From: an uncultured Collinsella sp.
GTDB lineage: Bacteria > Actinomycetota > Coriobacteriia > Coriobacteriales > Coriobacteriaceae
Length of the DNA: 64,000 bases
Direction: 5' to 3'
Assembly (NCBI GenBank): GCA_900549745.1
Contig: URPJ01000003.1
Coordinates: forward strand, 102,514 to 166,513
Every line of letters starts with the position of its first letter. Within the stretch, counting starts at the first letter, position 1. Below, one piece after another: positions 39,328 to 48,363 of this stretch. A program made the translations under genes and the position numbers. The notes below the pieces were generated by a model. It searched no databases, was not told the DNA's origin, and saw nothing but the letters and a program-made list of their open reading frames with translations.

Positions 39328-39540
39328 TTGGGGGTACGTGTCCCGGCGGTCGGGCCCGCTCCCTTACGTACCACCATTGGAAACTTTGGCTGATACTTTG
39401 AAAGCGATGAGGCTTTTGTTGGCAGGACCTTGGGGACCGATTGGAAACTTTGGGACCGCCTTAAACGTTTGGCTGGATGGGGCTTTGGGTACCCTTTTGC
39501 TTAGTTTTGGGTTGTTTTATTAGCTTTGGAGGGTTTGGTT
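39328..39540. other. Intergenic region with 14-bp direct repeat
   Basis: ATTGGAAACTTTGG is repeated at 39376-39389 and 39440-39453. The region turns T-rich toward the nitroreductase. A 61-codon GTG frame on the plus strand lacks coding signs. No promoter is clear. Confidence 0.6.
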
Positions 39541-40071
39541 ATGGGGTATTTGGATCTGGCTCGGGGTCGGTATTCTTGTCGTTTGTTTGAGGATCGTTCT
39601 GTGGAGCAGGCTGTGGTGGATGCCATTGTTGAGGCTGGGCGTATTGCTCCTTCTGCTTGTAATAATCATCCAACCCGTGTGATGGTGTTAGATACGCCCG
39701 AGCTTTTGGAGAAGGCGGCTGCTTGTCAGCCTCGGTTTGCTCGTGATGGGTCCATCTTTGGCGCTCCGCTCATCTTCCTCATTTGCAGCGTTACCGACGA
39801 CGCTTGGGTTCGCCCCTATGACCAGATGAACTCCAGCGCTATCGACACCTCGATTGTTTGCGATCATATGATGATGGAGGCCGAGGAGCAAGGCCTGGGA
39901 ACGTGTTGGGTATGCCATTTTAAGCCCGAGCTAGCCCGAGAGCGGTTCAACCTGCCCGAGGGCGTCTATCCCTATCACATGCTCGTCTGCGGCTATCCTG
40001 CCGACCACATCGCCGATCCCGAGCATCGCGATGCCCGCACCATTCCCCTCTCCGACTTCCTCCTCAAGTAG
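39541..40071 (+). CDS. Nitroreductase family flavoprotein
   Basis: Start ATG at 39541, eight bases after GGAGG; 176 residues. RGRYSCRLFEDRSVEQAVVDAIVEAGRIAPSACN is the FMN-binding N-terminal pattern, and EEQGLGTCWVCHFKPE the C-terminal one. Reduces nitro or quinone compounds with NAD(P)H. The first ~75 codons are T-rich in third position (TAT TCT TGT CGT TTG TTT), the rest C-rich like the neighbours, a shift inside one gene. Confidence 0.88.
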   Translation: MGYLDLARGRYSCRLFEDRSVEQAVVDAIVEAGRIAPSACNNHPTRVMVLDTPELLEKAAACQPRFARDGSIFGAPLIFLICSVTDDAWVRPYDQMNSSAIDTSIVCDHMMMEAEEQGLGTCWVCHFKPELARERFNLPEGVYPYHMLVCGYPADHIADPEHRDARTIPLSDFLLK

Positions 40072-40116
40072 TTTTTGGCACATGCCCTAAAATCTACTTT
40101 TTACCACGCGCCCTTT

Positions 40117-40159
40117 GCCGAGTTCTGCCCTATCACACGCAGAGCTCGGCGTTTTGTTT
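40117..40159 (+). terminator. Terminator after the nitroreductase
   Basis: GCCGAGTTCTGC / GCAGAGCTCGGC stem (one G-U) followed by GTTTTGTTT on the plus strand. Confidence 0.85.
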
Positions 40160-40181
40160 CCCAACCCGTATGCAGCCACAA

Positions 40182-40211
40182 AAGAGGAGCCCGCAGGTGC
40201 GAGCTCCTCTT
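40182..40211 (-). terminator. Terminator after divIVA
   Basis: AAGAGGAGC / GCTCCTCTT, nine pairs, followed by TTTTG on the minus strand. Ends the leftward division gene block. Confidence 0.8.
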
Positions 40212-40237
40212 AAGGACACGAGATTGTAGCTCTGGCG

Positions 40238-40912
40238 CTAGTCCAGGTCGTCGGCAGCAAAGTTGTCGATCGGGGCGAAGGGATCGGCCACGGGGACAAC
40301 CGGGTCAGCGACGGGCAGCGGCTCGGCGGGAACAGTCACTGCAGGAGAAGCGGCAGAACCGACCGGCGTGGAGGCCATCAGATCGGCCGGGAAGGAATTC
40401 TGGGCATCGTCCATGAAGTGCTGGATGAGCTTGAGATACTCTGCCTTGAACTCCTCACGGGAAGCCTTGAGACGATCGATCTCCTCGAGCTCGGCCTGCT
40501 TCTCGGTCAGAGCCTGGCGGATAACCTCGCGGGCCTTGGCGTCAGCCTCGTTGCGGATACGCTCAGCGTTCTCGTTGGCATCGTTAACGATGGTCTCAGC
40601 GGTCTGCTGGGCAGCGATCAGGGCAGCGGAAATCTGGCGCTCCTGAGCGGAGAAGTCAGGGGCGGGAGCAGCCACGGGGGCGGCAGGAACGGCCTGCGCG
40701 GTGGCATCCTGAGCCTGGGCAAGCTGAGCCTGCGCATCGGCAAGCTGCTGCTCAGTAGCAGTCAGACGACCCTTAAGGTCGACGATCTTAGCGAGCATAG
40801 CGTCAACCTCGGAGGACAGCGTCTCCAAGAAGACGTCGACCTCAGCAGGATCGTAGCCACGCTTGGCCTCAGAGAAAGTCTGAGCCTGGATGTCTGCAGG
40901 GGTAATAGCCAT
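40238..40912 (-). CDS. divIVA: DivIVA-like cell division/polar growth protein
   Basis: 224 residues. The N-terminal lipid-binding segment ITPADIQAQTFSEAKRGYDPAEVDVFLETL is characteristic, followed by coiled coils (about 30-70 and 85-160, separated by an Ala/Pro linker) and a flexible Pro/Val tail ending APIDNFAADDLD. Binds curved membrane and recruits division or growth factors. Last gene of the yggS-sepF-yggT-divIVA string. Confidence 0.92.
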   Translation of the reverse strand: MAITPADIQAQTFSEAKRGYDPAEVDVFLETLSSEVDAMLAKIVDLKGRLTATEQQLADAQAQLAQAQDATAQAVPAAPVAAPAPDFSAQERQISAALIAAQQTAETIVNDANENAERIRNEADAKAREVIRQALTEKQAELEEIDRLKASREEFKAEYLKLIQHFMDDAQNSFPADLMASTPVGSAASPAVTVPAEPLPVADPVVPVADPFAPIDNFAADDLD

Positions 40913-40973
40913 AACAAGTCTCCTTTTTCATCGCCTTGGCGCTACACGCCCGACGTAAGTTACTAAGTCAGTT

Positions 40974-41255
40974 CTACACGAGTATACCTATAAGAAGCTG
41001 CAGAACCAGCCTCTGCACCAACTGCAACGCAATAATCGCAACGACCGGCGAAAAATCGATACCGCCCATCGGCGGGATGAAACGACGGAACAGGTTGAGC
41101 CACGGACCGCACACGCTATCAAGCACCGCGGCAATATCCTGAAGCAAACCACCCTGCTTCATGGGAATCCACGTCATAAAGCAGTAGACGACAATGAGCG
41201 TGGAATAGAAGTTGAACAGCGTGTTGACCAGCTGGACGATAGTGTAGATGTTGAT
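40974..41255 (-). CDS. yggT: YggT family membrane protein, apparent ATC start
   Basis: YggT proteins have two transmembrane halves. The frame from the first ATG (at 41177) would keep only MTWIPMKQGG onward and lose the first helix; upstream the same frame encodes INIYTIVQLVNTLFNFYSTL, the missing helix. No ATG/GTG/TTG occurs there. An ATC at 41253-41255, six bases after GAGGAG, is the best start (93 residues). The C-terminal half ends FSPVVAIIALQLVQRLVLQL. Linked to division genes in many bacteria. Confidence 0.8.
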   Translation of the reverse strand: MNIYTIVQLVNTLFNFYSTLIVVYCFMTWIPMKQGGLLQDIAAVLDSVCGPWLNLFRRFIPPMGGIDFSPVVAIIALQLVQRLVLQLLIGILV

Positions 41256-41276
41256 GGGAATCTCCTCGTCTTGTCT

Positions 41277-41999
41277 TTACTTAAGGTAGCCGTCGGCACG
41301 AAGCTTCTTGAGATCGGAATCTTTGACCTCGCAACCGGCGGGCAGCACCATGAACACGCGGTCGCCCACCTCCTTGACCGTGGCACCCAGACCGCAGGCA
41401 AAGCCGTAAGAGAAGTCCAAGACGCGCTTGGCAACTTCGGTGCGTACGCCCACAAAAATCAGTGCGACAGGCTGCTTGGTGCGAACGCGGCGCACCACGG
41501 TCTCCACGTCGTCATAGCTCTCGGGGCGCAGGACATAGGCCGGCAGCTGCGGCGTGGCGTTGATGATATTGCTCGCATAGGCCGAGGCATCGCTCGGTGC
41601 AGGCGCGGGTGCAGCGGCGGCACGGGCGCGGGTATTCTCGGCGTAGCTCGACGGCGTGTCATAGGCACCAGGACGATAACCGCTCGCAACACTGTCCTGC
41701 GAGCGCGAAGGCGGGTTATACGTCGTGGCATGGCGGGAGTCATCGCCGACCAGCTGACCGGAGCGCGTATACACGGCAACCGACTCAGCTTCACCGCGGC
41801 GCGTCTGGCCAAGCAGGCCGTTGCTCGGCTCGTCTTGGGTGTAGAAGCCCTCGCCCGAAGCACCACTGTAGCCGTTGTTCTGATAGCCATCGTCGTAGCC
41901 GTCATCGTAGCCGTAGTCGTCGTCCTGGCCATAACCCTGGTCGTAACCCTGCTGGCCGCCCAGGTGCATCTTATTTTTAATCTCGTCAAGGAAGCCCAT
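41277..41999 (-). CDS. sepF: Cell division protein SepF
   Basis: Start MGFLDEIKNKMHLGG at 41999 after GAGAGGA; 240 residues. The first helix is the membrane anchor, a Gly/Tyr/Asp-rich linker follows (about 15-140), and the SepF core is at about 155-240 (LRPESYDDVETVVRRVRTKQPVALIFVG, FSYGFACGLGATVKEVGDRVFMVLP). Tethers FtsZ to the membrane; it probably replaces FtsA, which is absent from the cluster. Confidence 0.93.
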   Translation of the reverse strand: MGFLDEIKNKMHLGGQQGYDQGYGQDDDYGYDDGYDDGYQNNGYSGASGEGFYTQDEPSNGLLGQTRRGEAESVAVYTRSGQLVGDDSRHATTYNPPSRSQDSVASGYRPGAYDTPSSYAENTRARAAAAPAPAPSDASAYASNIINATPQLPAYVLRPESYDDVETVVRRVRTKQPVALIFVGVRTEVAKRVLDFSYGFACGLGATVKEVGDRVFMVLPAGCEVKDSDLKKLRADGYLK

Positions 42000-42059
42000 G
42001 GTTGTGTCCTCTCGCGGTTTAGTGCAGGCGCCCCGATAATCAGTGCGCACTTCAGAGCC

Positions 42060-42797
42060 TTATTTTACTGCAAACTCCGGGCTAAATACTACCCTGCCCA
42101 GGCGAACGAGCGTAGAGCCCTCCTCAAGGGCAGACTCAAAGTCCTCGCTCATACCGCAGGAAAGCTCAGGCAGGTTCAAATCGGGATGCGCCGCCTCCAG
42201 CTCATCCCTCAGCTCACGAAGCCCCGCAAAGGTGCGGCGTGCCACATCCTTATTCCCCCGGGGCGCCATAGTCATAAGCCCCTGTACGCAAATTCCCTCA
42301 AGTTCTGCAAGCTCACCCGCGGCGGCGCGAATCTCATCGGGTGAAAAGCCTCCCTTCGACTCCTCACCACTCACATTGACCTCAATGAGCACACGCTGGG
42401 GGCCGACGAGCTCGCCTGCCTCAATCTTGCGAACAGCACGGCTCGAGATCGCCTGCGCCAGATGCAGCGAACCCACCGAGTGAATCAGCTCGGCTGAGCC
42501 CAGCACCGCATTGATCTTATTGGTCTGCAGGTTGCCGATCATATCGAAGCGCACCTCGGGCAGCTCCGGATGCTCCGCCAGACCCGTGAGCTTGCGAACC
42601 AGCTCCTGCGGGCGGTTCTCGGCAAAATGGCGATACCCCGCCTGGATGGCGGCAACGGTCTCATCGACACCAACGGTCTTGGACACGGCAATGAGGCTCG
42701 CGGCGTCGTGGGGACGGCCCGCGCGATCGAGCGCCGCATAAAAACGTTCCAGAATCTGCTCGCGGCGAGCGCGCATCAAGTCCAAATAGTTATCCAT
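42060..42797 (-). CDS. yggS: PLP-binding YggS family protein
   Basis: Start MDNYLDLMRARREQILERFY at 42797; 245 residues. The PLP lysine lies in SLIAVSKTVGVD, with ENRPQELVRKL, DMIGNLQTNKIN, and CGMSEDFESALEEGSTLVRLGR in order. Controls PLP homeostasis. Position before sepF is standard in Actinobacteria and Firmicutes. Confidence 0.93.
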   Translation of the reverse strand: MDNYLDLMRARREQILERFYAALDRAGRPHDAASLIAVSKTVGVDETVAAIQAGYRHFAENRPQELVRKLTGLAEHPELPEVRFDMIGNLQTNKINAVLGSAELIHSVGSLHLAQAISSRAVRKIEAGELVGPQRVLIEVNVSGEESKGGFSPDEIRAAAGELAELEGICVQGLMTMAPRGNKDVARRTFAGLRELRDELEAAHPDLNLPELSCGMSEDFESALEEGSTLVRLGRVVFSPEFAVK

Positions 42798-42847
42798 TGC
42801 CAATCGCCTCCGCTGACAGCCAAACAAGTAGTCCCATGCTAACGCAA

Positions 42848-42879
42848 GAGCGCGGCCCCGCATGTGCAAGGCCGCGCTC
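42848..42879 (-). terminator. Hairpin between phoU and yggS
   Basis: GAGCGCGGCC / GGCCGCGCTC, ten perfect pairs with a 12-base loop. Only a weak T tract follows, so it may attenuate rather than end transcription between the pst and yggS units. Confidence 0.6.
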
Positions 42880-42916
42880 ACTTAGGTATTTACAATCTTT
42901 CGACGAACGGGGTTAC

Positions 42917-43774
42917 TTACTCCTCGTCGTCCTCGCCATCGTCCTCATCCTCAAGATGATCGAGCAGGTAGCGAAGACCCTCGCTGACCTCGTTAACGGA
43001 CACCTTGGCAACGTAGCGTGCATCGACGGCGGGCCTCATGATAACACCCTCGCCCGAAGGCACGCGCATGCTCTCGAGCTCATCCTCATCAGTGCAGGCG
43101 ATATCACCGGCAGTCATACGCTGTCCGGTCAACAGGAAGGTCAGACGGCAGGCGGCATCGATGGAAATCGAGGCGATGCGATCGAGATAGCGCGATACCA
43201 TGATGGCGCGGCGCAGGTCGTCATAGTTGCTGTCGTCGTCCATAAAATCGCCCGTGTCCATGCGGTTAAAGGTGCGGAAGAACTTCTCGTAGGCGGCGTG
43301 CACTGGCTCGTCCTCGACGGCCAAGTTGCAGATGATGGACATGTCGTTGGTGACGAGCGCAGAAAGCGAAGAGCCCAGCACCTGGTAGACGGCCTCAGCC
43401 TCGGCCTCGACCGTGCCGACAAGCTCCTTGGGCAGCGAGATGTCGGCCTTGATCATATGACGCGTGGCGCGGCAAATCTGGCGAACCTTATCGGTCATGC
43501 GCTGCAGGTTAAAGTCGACGTAGATGATCGTCTGCAGCAAGCGGAAGTCGGAGGCGACCGGTGACTGCGTGGCAATCAGGTTGTAGCAGACGGCCTCCAG
43601 GTTGGCGCAGCGTGCGTCAATCGAAAGCGTGCGCTTCTTGGTCTTGGTGGCGAGCTTGCGGTCGTCGGTCACATAGGCCTTCACGGCATCGTGGAGGGCC
43701 AGATCGACGGCCTCGTAGATGCTCAGCATCTCGTGACGGGCCTCGATGAGCTGACGGGAAAACAGTTTGCGCAT
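42917..43774 (-). CDS. phoU: Phosphate signalling/transport regulator PhoU, extended
   Basis: 285 residues. Two PhoU helix bundles (about 1-110 and 115-215) with the family repeats CYNLIATQSPVASDFRLLQTI and SRYLDRIASISIDAACRLTF. The last ~60 residues (TDEDELESMRVPSGEGVIM ... EDEDDGEDDEE) are an acidic extension beyond the usual ~220 residues. Shuts down Pst transport and the PhoR-type kinase when phosphate is ample. Last gene of the pst run; 92 bases separate it from pstB. Confidence 0.92.
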   Translation of the reverse strand: MRKLFSRQLIEARHEMLSIYEAVDLALHDAVKAYVTDDRKLATKTKKRTLSIDARCANLEAVCYNLIATQSPVASDFRLLQTIIYVDFNLQRMTDKVRQICRATRHMIKADISLPKELVGTVEAEAEAVYQVLGSSLSALVTNDMSIICNLAVEDEPVHAAYEKFFRTFNRMDTGDFMDDDSNYDDLRRAIMVSRYLDRIASISIDAACRLTFLLTGQRMTAGDIACTDEDELESMRVPSGEGVIMRPAVDARYVAKVSVNEVSEGLRYLLDHLEDEDDGEDDEE

Positions 43775-43866
43775 GGTTCACTCCAATCAGTTGGGTGCGG
43801 TCATGCCGCCCGCACAGTGAATACGCACCGGACCAGATCCGATCGGCTTGGGACTAGTCGCACCGA

Positions 43867-44670
<804 letters not shown>

Positions 44671-44682
44671 GGGACTCCTTAA

Positions 44683-45588
44683 CTAGCGACGCTTGCGCGA
44701 CAGGAAGCGCGCAAACAGGTTGAAGGCCAAAATGATCACCATCAGCAAGAGCGCGGTGCCGTAGGCTGCGTTCATGTTGATGCCGTCGTTGGCAAGCAGG
44801 TACAGGTGAACGGTCATGGGACGACCGGAATCGAGCGGCGAAATAGGTAGATTGATGGCCTGGCCCATGGTGTAGAGCACCACGGCGGTCTCGCCGATGG
44901 CACGGCCGATGGCAAGGACGATGCCCGTGGCAATACGGCCAAAGGCAGAAGGAAGCACGATCTTGGAGACAACCTGCCACTTGGTGGCACCCAGGCCGTA
45001 CGCGCCCCAACGGATATAGCGCGGAACGGCGCGAATGGCCTCTTCGGTGGTGCGCATGACGATGGGAAGCATCAAGAGCGCGAGTGCCAGGGCGGCCGAG
45101 ACCATCGAAAGGCCCAGACCCATAGCCTCGACAAACAAGGCGTAGCCAAACAGGCCCATAACGATGGAGGGCACCGAGGCCAAAGCGTCAGCAGCGTAGC
45201 GAATGAGCTCGACGACCTTGCCCTGCTTGGCGTACTCGGCCAGATAGACGGCTGCCAGCACAGCGATCGGCGTGCAGATAAGCATGGCGAGTGCCGTCAC
45301 ATAGACGGTCGAGACGATTGTGGGCCAAATTCCGCCCTCGGCGTTGACGCCCTGGGGCCAACCGAAGATAAAGTCGAGCGAGATATGCGGCAGGCCGTTA
45401 ATGACCACGTAGGCGATGATAGCGACCAGCACCAGCGTGGTGATGTATGCCGCGGCACGGAACACGCCAAGCATGATCTTGTTGGACAGGTCCTTGTTGA
45501 TGCGGCCCTTCTTGCCGTGGGAAAGGGCACGCTTGATGCGCTCGCGCGACGAGGTCGTATCGACCGTCGTGTCAACGGAATCGGACAT
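44683..45588 (-). CDS. pstA: Phosphate ABC transporter permease PstA
   Basis: 301 residues, six transmembrane helices. The coupling-helix region ALLMLPIVMRTTEEAIRAVPRYIRWGAYGLGATKWQV is typical. Starts 3 bases before the pstC stop region and 12 bases upstream of pstB. Note a long basic N-terminal tail (SSRERIKRALSHGKKGRI). Confidence 0.95.
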   Translation of the reverse strand: MSDSVDTTVDTTSSRERIKRALSHGKKGRINKDLSNKIMLGVFRAAAYITTLVLVAIIAYVVINGLPHISLDFIFGWPQGVNAEGGIWPTIVSTVYVTALAMLICTPIAVLAAVYLAEYAKQGKVVELIRYAADALASVPSIVMGLFGYALFVEAMGLGLSMVSAALALALLMLPIVMRTTEEAIRAVPRYIRWGAYGLGATKWQVVSKIVLPSAFGRIATGIVLAIGRAIGETAVVLYTMGQAINLPISPLDSGRPMTVHLYLLANDGINMNAAYGTALLLMVIILAFNLFARFLSRKRR

Positions 45589-45591
45589 AGC

Positions 45592-46527
45592 CTACCCCCT
45601 CTTCTTCTTGGAAATCAGACGGACGATGCCCACCAGCGTGGCGGAGATGATAAACAGGACCACGCCCATGCCGAACAGCGCCGAGCGGTGCAGACCCGAG
45701 GAATAGCTCATGTCGAGTGCGATCTGGCTCGTGAGCGTCGAGATAGGGCTCGCAATGCTGTCGGGAATAACCGGGGCATTACCCACGACCATGAGCACGG
45801 CCATGGTCTCTCCGATGGCACGGCCCATACCCAGCACGATGGCATCCACGATACCCAGCTTCGCGGCAGGTAGCACGACCTTATAGATGGTCTGCCACTT
45901 TGTGGCGCCCATGGCATACGATGCCTCGCGAATGCCCATGGGAATGGAATTGAGAGCATCGATGGTAAGCGTGGTGATGGTAGGGACGATCATGATGGCG
46001 AGCACAAACCACGCCGTCAGCGCACCAAAACCAAGGCCGCCGGTCAGTTGTGCGATAAACGGGCGGATGATGATCATGCCAAAGAAGCCGTAGATGATGG
46101 AGGGTATGCCCGCCAGCAGGTCAACGGCGGGGCTGATGAGCTTGCGCACGCGCTTGCTGGCAATCTCGACCAGGTAAACGGCCGTACCCACGCCCAGCGG
46201 CACGCCCATGGCGAGCGCACCGACGGTCACCAGACCCGAGCCGGCAAGCAGCGACAAGATGCCGTAGTGGCCCTCGGAAGGCGCCCACGTAAAGCTAAAG
46301 AAGTCCGCCAGACCGATGTCGGTAAAGACGGGCAGCGCCGAGTACGTGGTAAAGACAAAAATCAGGATGACGGTAACGACCGCCAAGAACGCGCAGGCAA
46401 AGAAGATCCACTGCAGCGCCTTCTCCTTGATATAGGTACTGTGCGATACGAGCGCCAGCTCGCGCTTCTTGGGCGTCTGAACATTCTGCTCAGTCTGGGA
46501 GTTTTCCTGTGCTTCCATGCTACTCAC
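45592..46527 (-). CDS. pstC: Phosphate ABC transporter permease PstC
   Basis: 311 residues, six transmembrane helices. Conserved GIPSIIYGFFGMIIIRPFI and SIPMGIREASYAMGATKWQTIYKVVLP segments. Overlaps pstS by 8 bases. Pairs with PstA. Confidence 0.95.
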   Translation of the reverse strand: MSSMEAQENSQTEQNVQTPKKRELALVSHSTYIKEKALQWIFFACAFLAVVTVILIFVFTTYSALPVFTDIGLADFFSFTWAPSEGHYGILSLLAGSGLVTVGALAMGVPLGVGTAVYLVEIASKRVRKLISPAVDLLAGIPSIIYGFFGMIIIRPFIAQLTGGLGFGALTAWFVLAIMIVPTITTLTIDALNSIPMGIREASYAMGATKWQTIYKVVLPAAKLGIVDAIVLGMGRAIGETMAVLMVVGNAPVIPDSIASPISTLTSQIALDMSYSSGLHRSALFGMGVVLFIISATLVGIVRLISKKKRG

Positions 46528-47356
46528 TCCCCTTCTCGTCGTTGGTGACGGGAATAAAGCCCGCCTCGCGAATCTGCTTGTCCATCTTTTCGGACGTCAC
46601 ATAGTCGATGTAATCCTGCGCCTGCTGCGAAGGCGCACCCTTCACAAAGAAGTAAAGGTCGCGTGAGATGGGATAGCCGCCGCTCGCGACCGTCTTCTCG
46701 GACGCCTCAACATGATTGACCGAGACGGCCTTGACCGAGGTCTTGGCGTTGAGGCTATCGACGAAGCCCAGCGAAATGTAGCCAATGGCACCGCGCGAAC
46801 GAGATACCACGTCGCGCACCTGGCCCGTGCCCGAAAGAACGGCCGAGCGGCGATCGAACGGGGTGCCGTCCATCACGATGGTGCGGAAGGCCTCACGCGT
46901 GCCGGACGCCTCATCTCGATTGATGACCTGGATCCTCAGGTCCTCGCCACCGACTTCTTTCCAGTTGGTGATCTTGCCGGCGTAAATATCGCGGAGCTGC
47001 TCGGTCGAGAGGTTATCGACCGGGTTATCGTCGTTCACGATGACCGCGATACCGTCGTGGGCAATGACGATGGGAGTCAGGCCCAGATCCTGTTCGTCGG
47101 CATTGAGTCCACGGGAGGAGCTGGCGATATCGGCTGTGCCGGCGCTGACGGCCTCGATGCCAGCGGAAGAACCCAAACCGGAAACGAGCACGTCGATGCC
47201 GGTCTCCTCCTTAAAGCCCTCGGCCGCAATCTCGGCGATAGGAAGGCAGGTCGTGGAGCCGGCGACGGTAATGGAAGAGGTAGAAGATCCCGAAGAACAG
47301 GCACACAGCGTAAGCGTTAGCACAGCAGCGCTCAGGGCCGATACGATCTTTCTCAT
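46520..47356 (-). CDS. pstS: Phosphate-binding lipoprotein PstS
   Basis: 278 residues. Signal peptide with lipobox LCAC (lipidated Cys20), then SITVAGSTTCLPIAEIAAEGF, GSSAGIEAVSAGTADIASSSR (phosphate loop), RDEASGTREAFR and GAIGYISLGFVD, all PstS/PBP-like patterns. Captures phosphate outside the membrane. Its ATG overlaps the pgeF stop (ATGA), so it is coupled to pgeF and has no promoter space of its own. Confidence 0.95.
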   Translation of the reverse strand: MRKIVSALSAAVLTLTLCACSSGSSTSSITVAGSTTCLPIAEIAAEGFKEETGIDVLVSGLGSSAGIEAVSAGTADIASSSRGLNADEQDLGLTPIVIAHDGIAVIVNDDNPVDNLSTEQLRDIYAGKITNWKEVGGEDLRIQVINRDEASGTREAFRTIVMDGTPFDRRSAVLSGTGQVRDVVSRSRGAIGYISLGFVDSLNAKTSVKAVSVNHVEASEKTVASGGYPISRDLYFFVKGAPSQQAQDYIDYVTSEKMDKQIREAGFIPVTNDEKGSE

Positions 47357-48153
47357 AGCATCACGCCGATCGCAGCATGGCGCCCACAGGTACCGCCCTC
47401 ATTACGGTAGGAATAAAAGCGGTCATTCTGACGCACGGTCGAAAGCTGGGTATCCACGATATTATCCGCGTCGACACCGACATCTACCAGCGCCTCGCAA
47501 ATGGCAGCGGAAAGATCGAGCATGCGAGAGGTGCTCGCATCGATGCACGAGAACTCGGCGGCAAAGCGATCCACGAGCTCCTGGGATACCTCATATTCGT
47601 CACCCAAGATATGGGGGCCGATATAGGCGGAAACGTCGCTCGCATCGCAACCGGCAGCATCGCAAAGCGCCTGGCACGCCTTGGCGGAAATACGTGCAAT
47701 CGTGCCCTTCCAACCGGAGTGCACCACGGCAAATCCGCCAGGGGCCACCAGCACCACGGGAACGCAGTCGGCAAAGCAGAGCAGCACGGGCACGTTATGC
47801 GCCGTACAGACGATGGCATCGCAGCCCTCGGCAATCTGCTCGCGGACGTCCTCAAGGTCATCGGCGCCATTCGAGGTCACCGCAACGATATGGTCACCAT
47901 GGACCTGATTGGGAACGAGCAGGTTGTGCTCGCACTCGGCGGCACCCATAGCCTCGAGCGCGCGACGACGATTTTCTTGAACAGCAAAGGGGTCATCGCC
48001 AACATGCGAGCCCAAGTTGAGTGAGGAGTACGCATCTTCGGAAACACCACCGGCGCGCTCGGTGAAGGCAAAGCGAACATCGGATGTCGCGCCCTCCACC
48101 AACGTAACTCCATCATGGTCGACACGCGAAACGTTGTCCGCACGTGCTGCCAT
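47353..48153 (-). CDS. pgeF: Purine nucleoside phosphorylase/laccase-domain protein PgeF
   Basis: Start MAARADNVSRVDHDG at 48153, seven bases after AGGAGG; 266 residues. The metal motif NQVHGDHIV (first His), ADCVPVVL (Cys) and HSGWKGT (second His) are present. Family members (YfiH/YlmD) act on purine nucleosides or edit UDP-MurNAc peptides. The usual neighbour of ftsZ/yggS in Gram-positives; here the pst operon follows it. Confidence 0.92.
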   Translation of the reverse strand: MAARADNVSRVDHDGVTLVEGATSDVRFAFTERAGGVSEDAYSSLNLGSHVGDDPFAVQENRRRALEAMGAAECEHNLLVPNQVHGDHIVAVTSNGADDLEDVREQIAEGCDAIVCTAHNVPVLLCFADCVPVVLVAPGGFAVVHSGWKGTIARISAKACQALCDAAGCDASDVSAYIGPHILGDEYEVSQELVDRFAAEFSCIDASTSRMLDLSAAICEALVDVGVDADNIVDTQLSTVRQNDRFYSYRNEGGTCGRHAAIGVML

Positions 48154-48258
48154 ACTAAAGCCTCCTAATAACACAAGTACCGCGGCATCGCCGCTACAGC
48201 CCGCGTTTATACGGCTGTCATACTTCTCTAAAAGGATACCTGCTGCGCTGGAGGCAAT

Positions 48259-48279
48259 CGTAAAGGGAACGTAAAGAGA
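48259..48279 (-). promoter_or_regulatory. 11-bp direct repeats upstream of pgeF-pst (candidate PhoP box)
   Basis: CGTAAAGGGAA and CGTAAAGAGAT (plus strand) are in 11-base phase, as PhoP/PhoB-type sites are. They lie 106 bases before the pgeF start, upstream of a TATGAC -10-like box. As pstS has no space of its own, phosphate control would have to act here. Confidence 0.45.
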
Positions 48280-48304
48280 TTGGAGGTTCTAGTTTACAAA
48301 GTCG

Positions 48305-48337
48305 AAATAAAAAGGGCGCGTCCATACGGACACGCCC
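48305..48337 (-). terminator. Terminator after ftsZ
   Basis: Minus strand GGGCGTGTCC-GTAT-GGACGCGCCC followed by TTTTTATTT. Confidence 0.9.
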
Positions 48338-48363
48338 CTGTGCACAACAATGCAAAGAACGAC

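Noticed and set aside
39338..39523. 61-codon plus-strand frame before the nitroreductase
   Set aside because: GTG start, poor composition and a direct repeat inside; looks intergenic.
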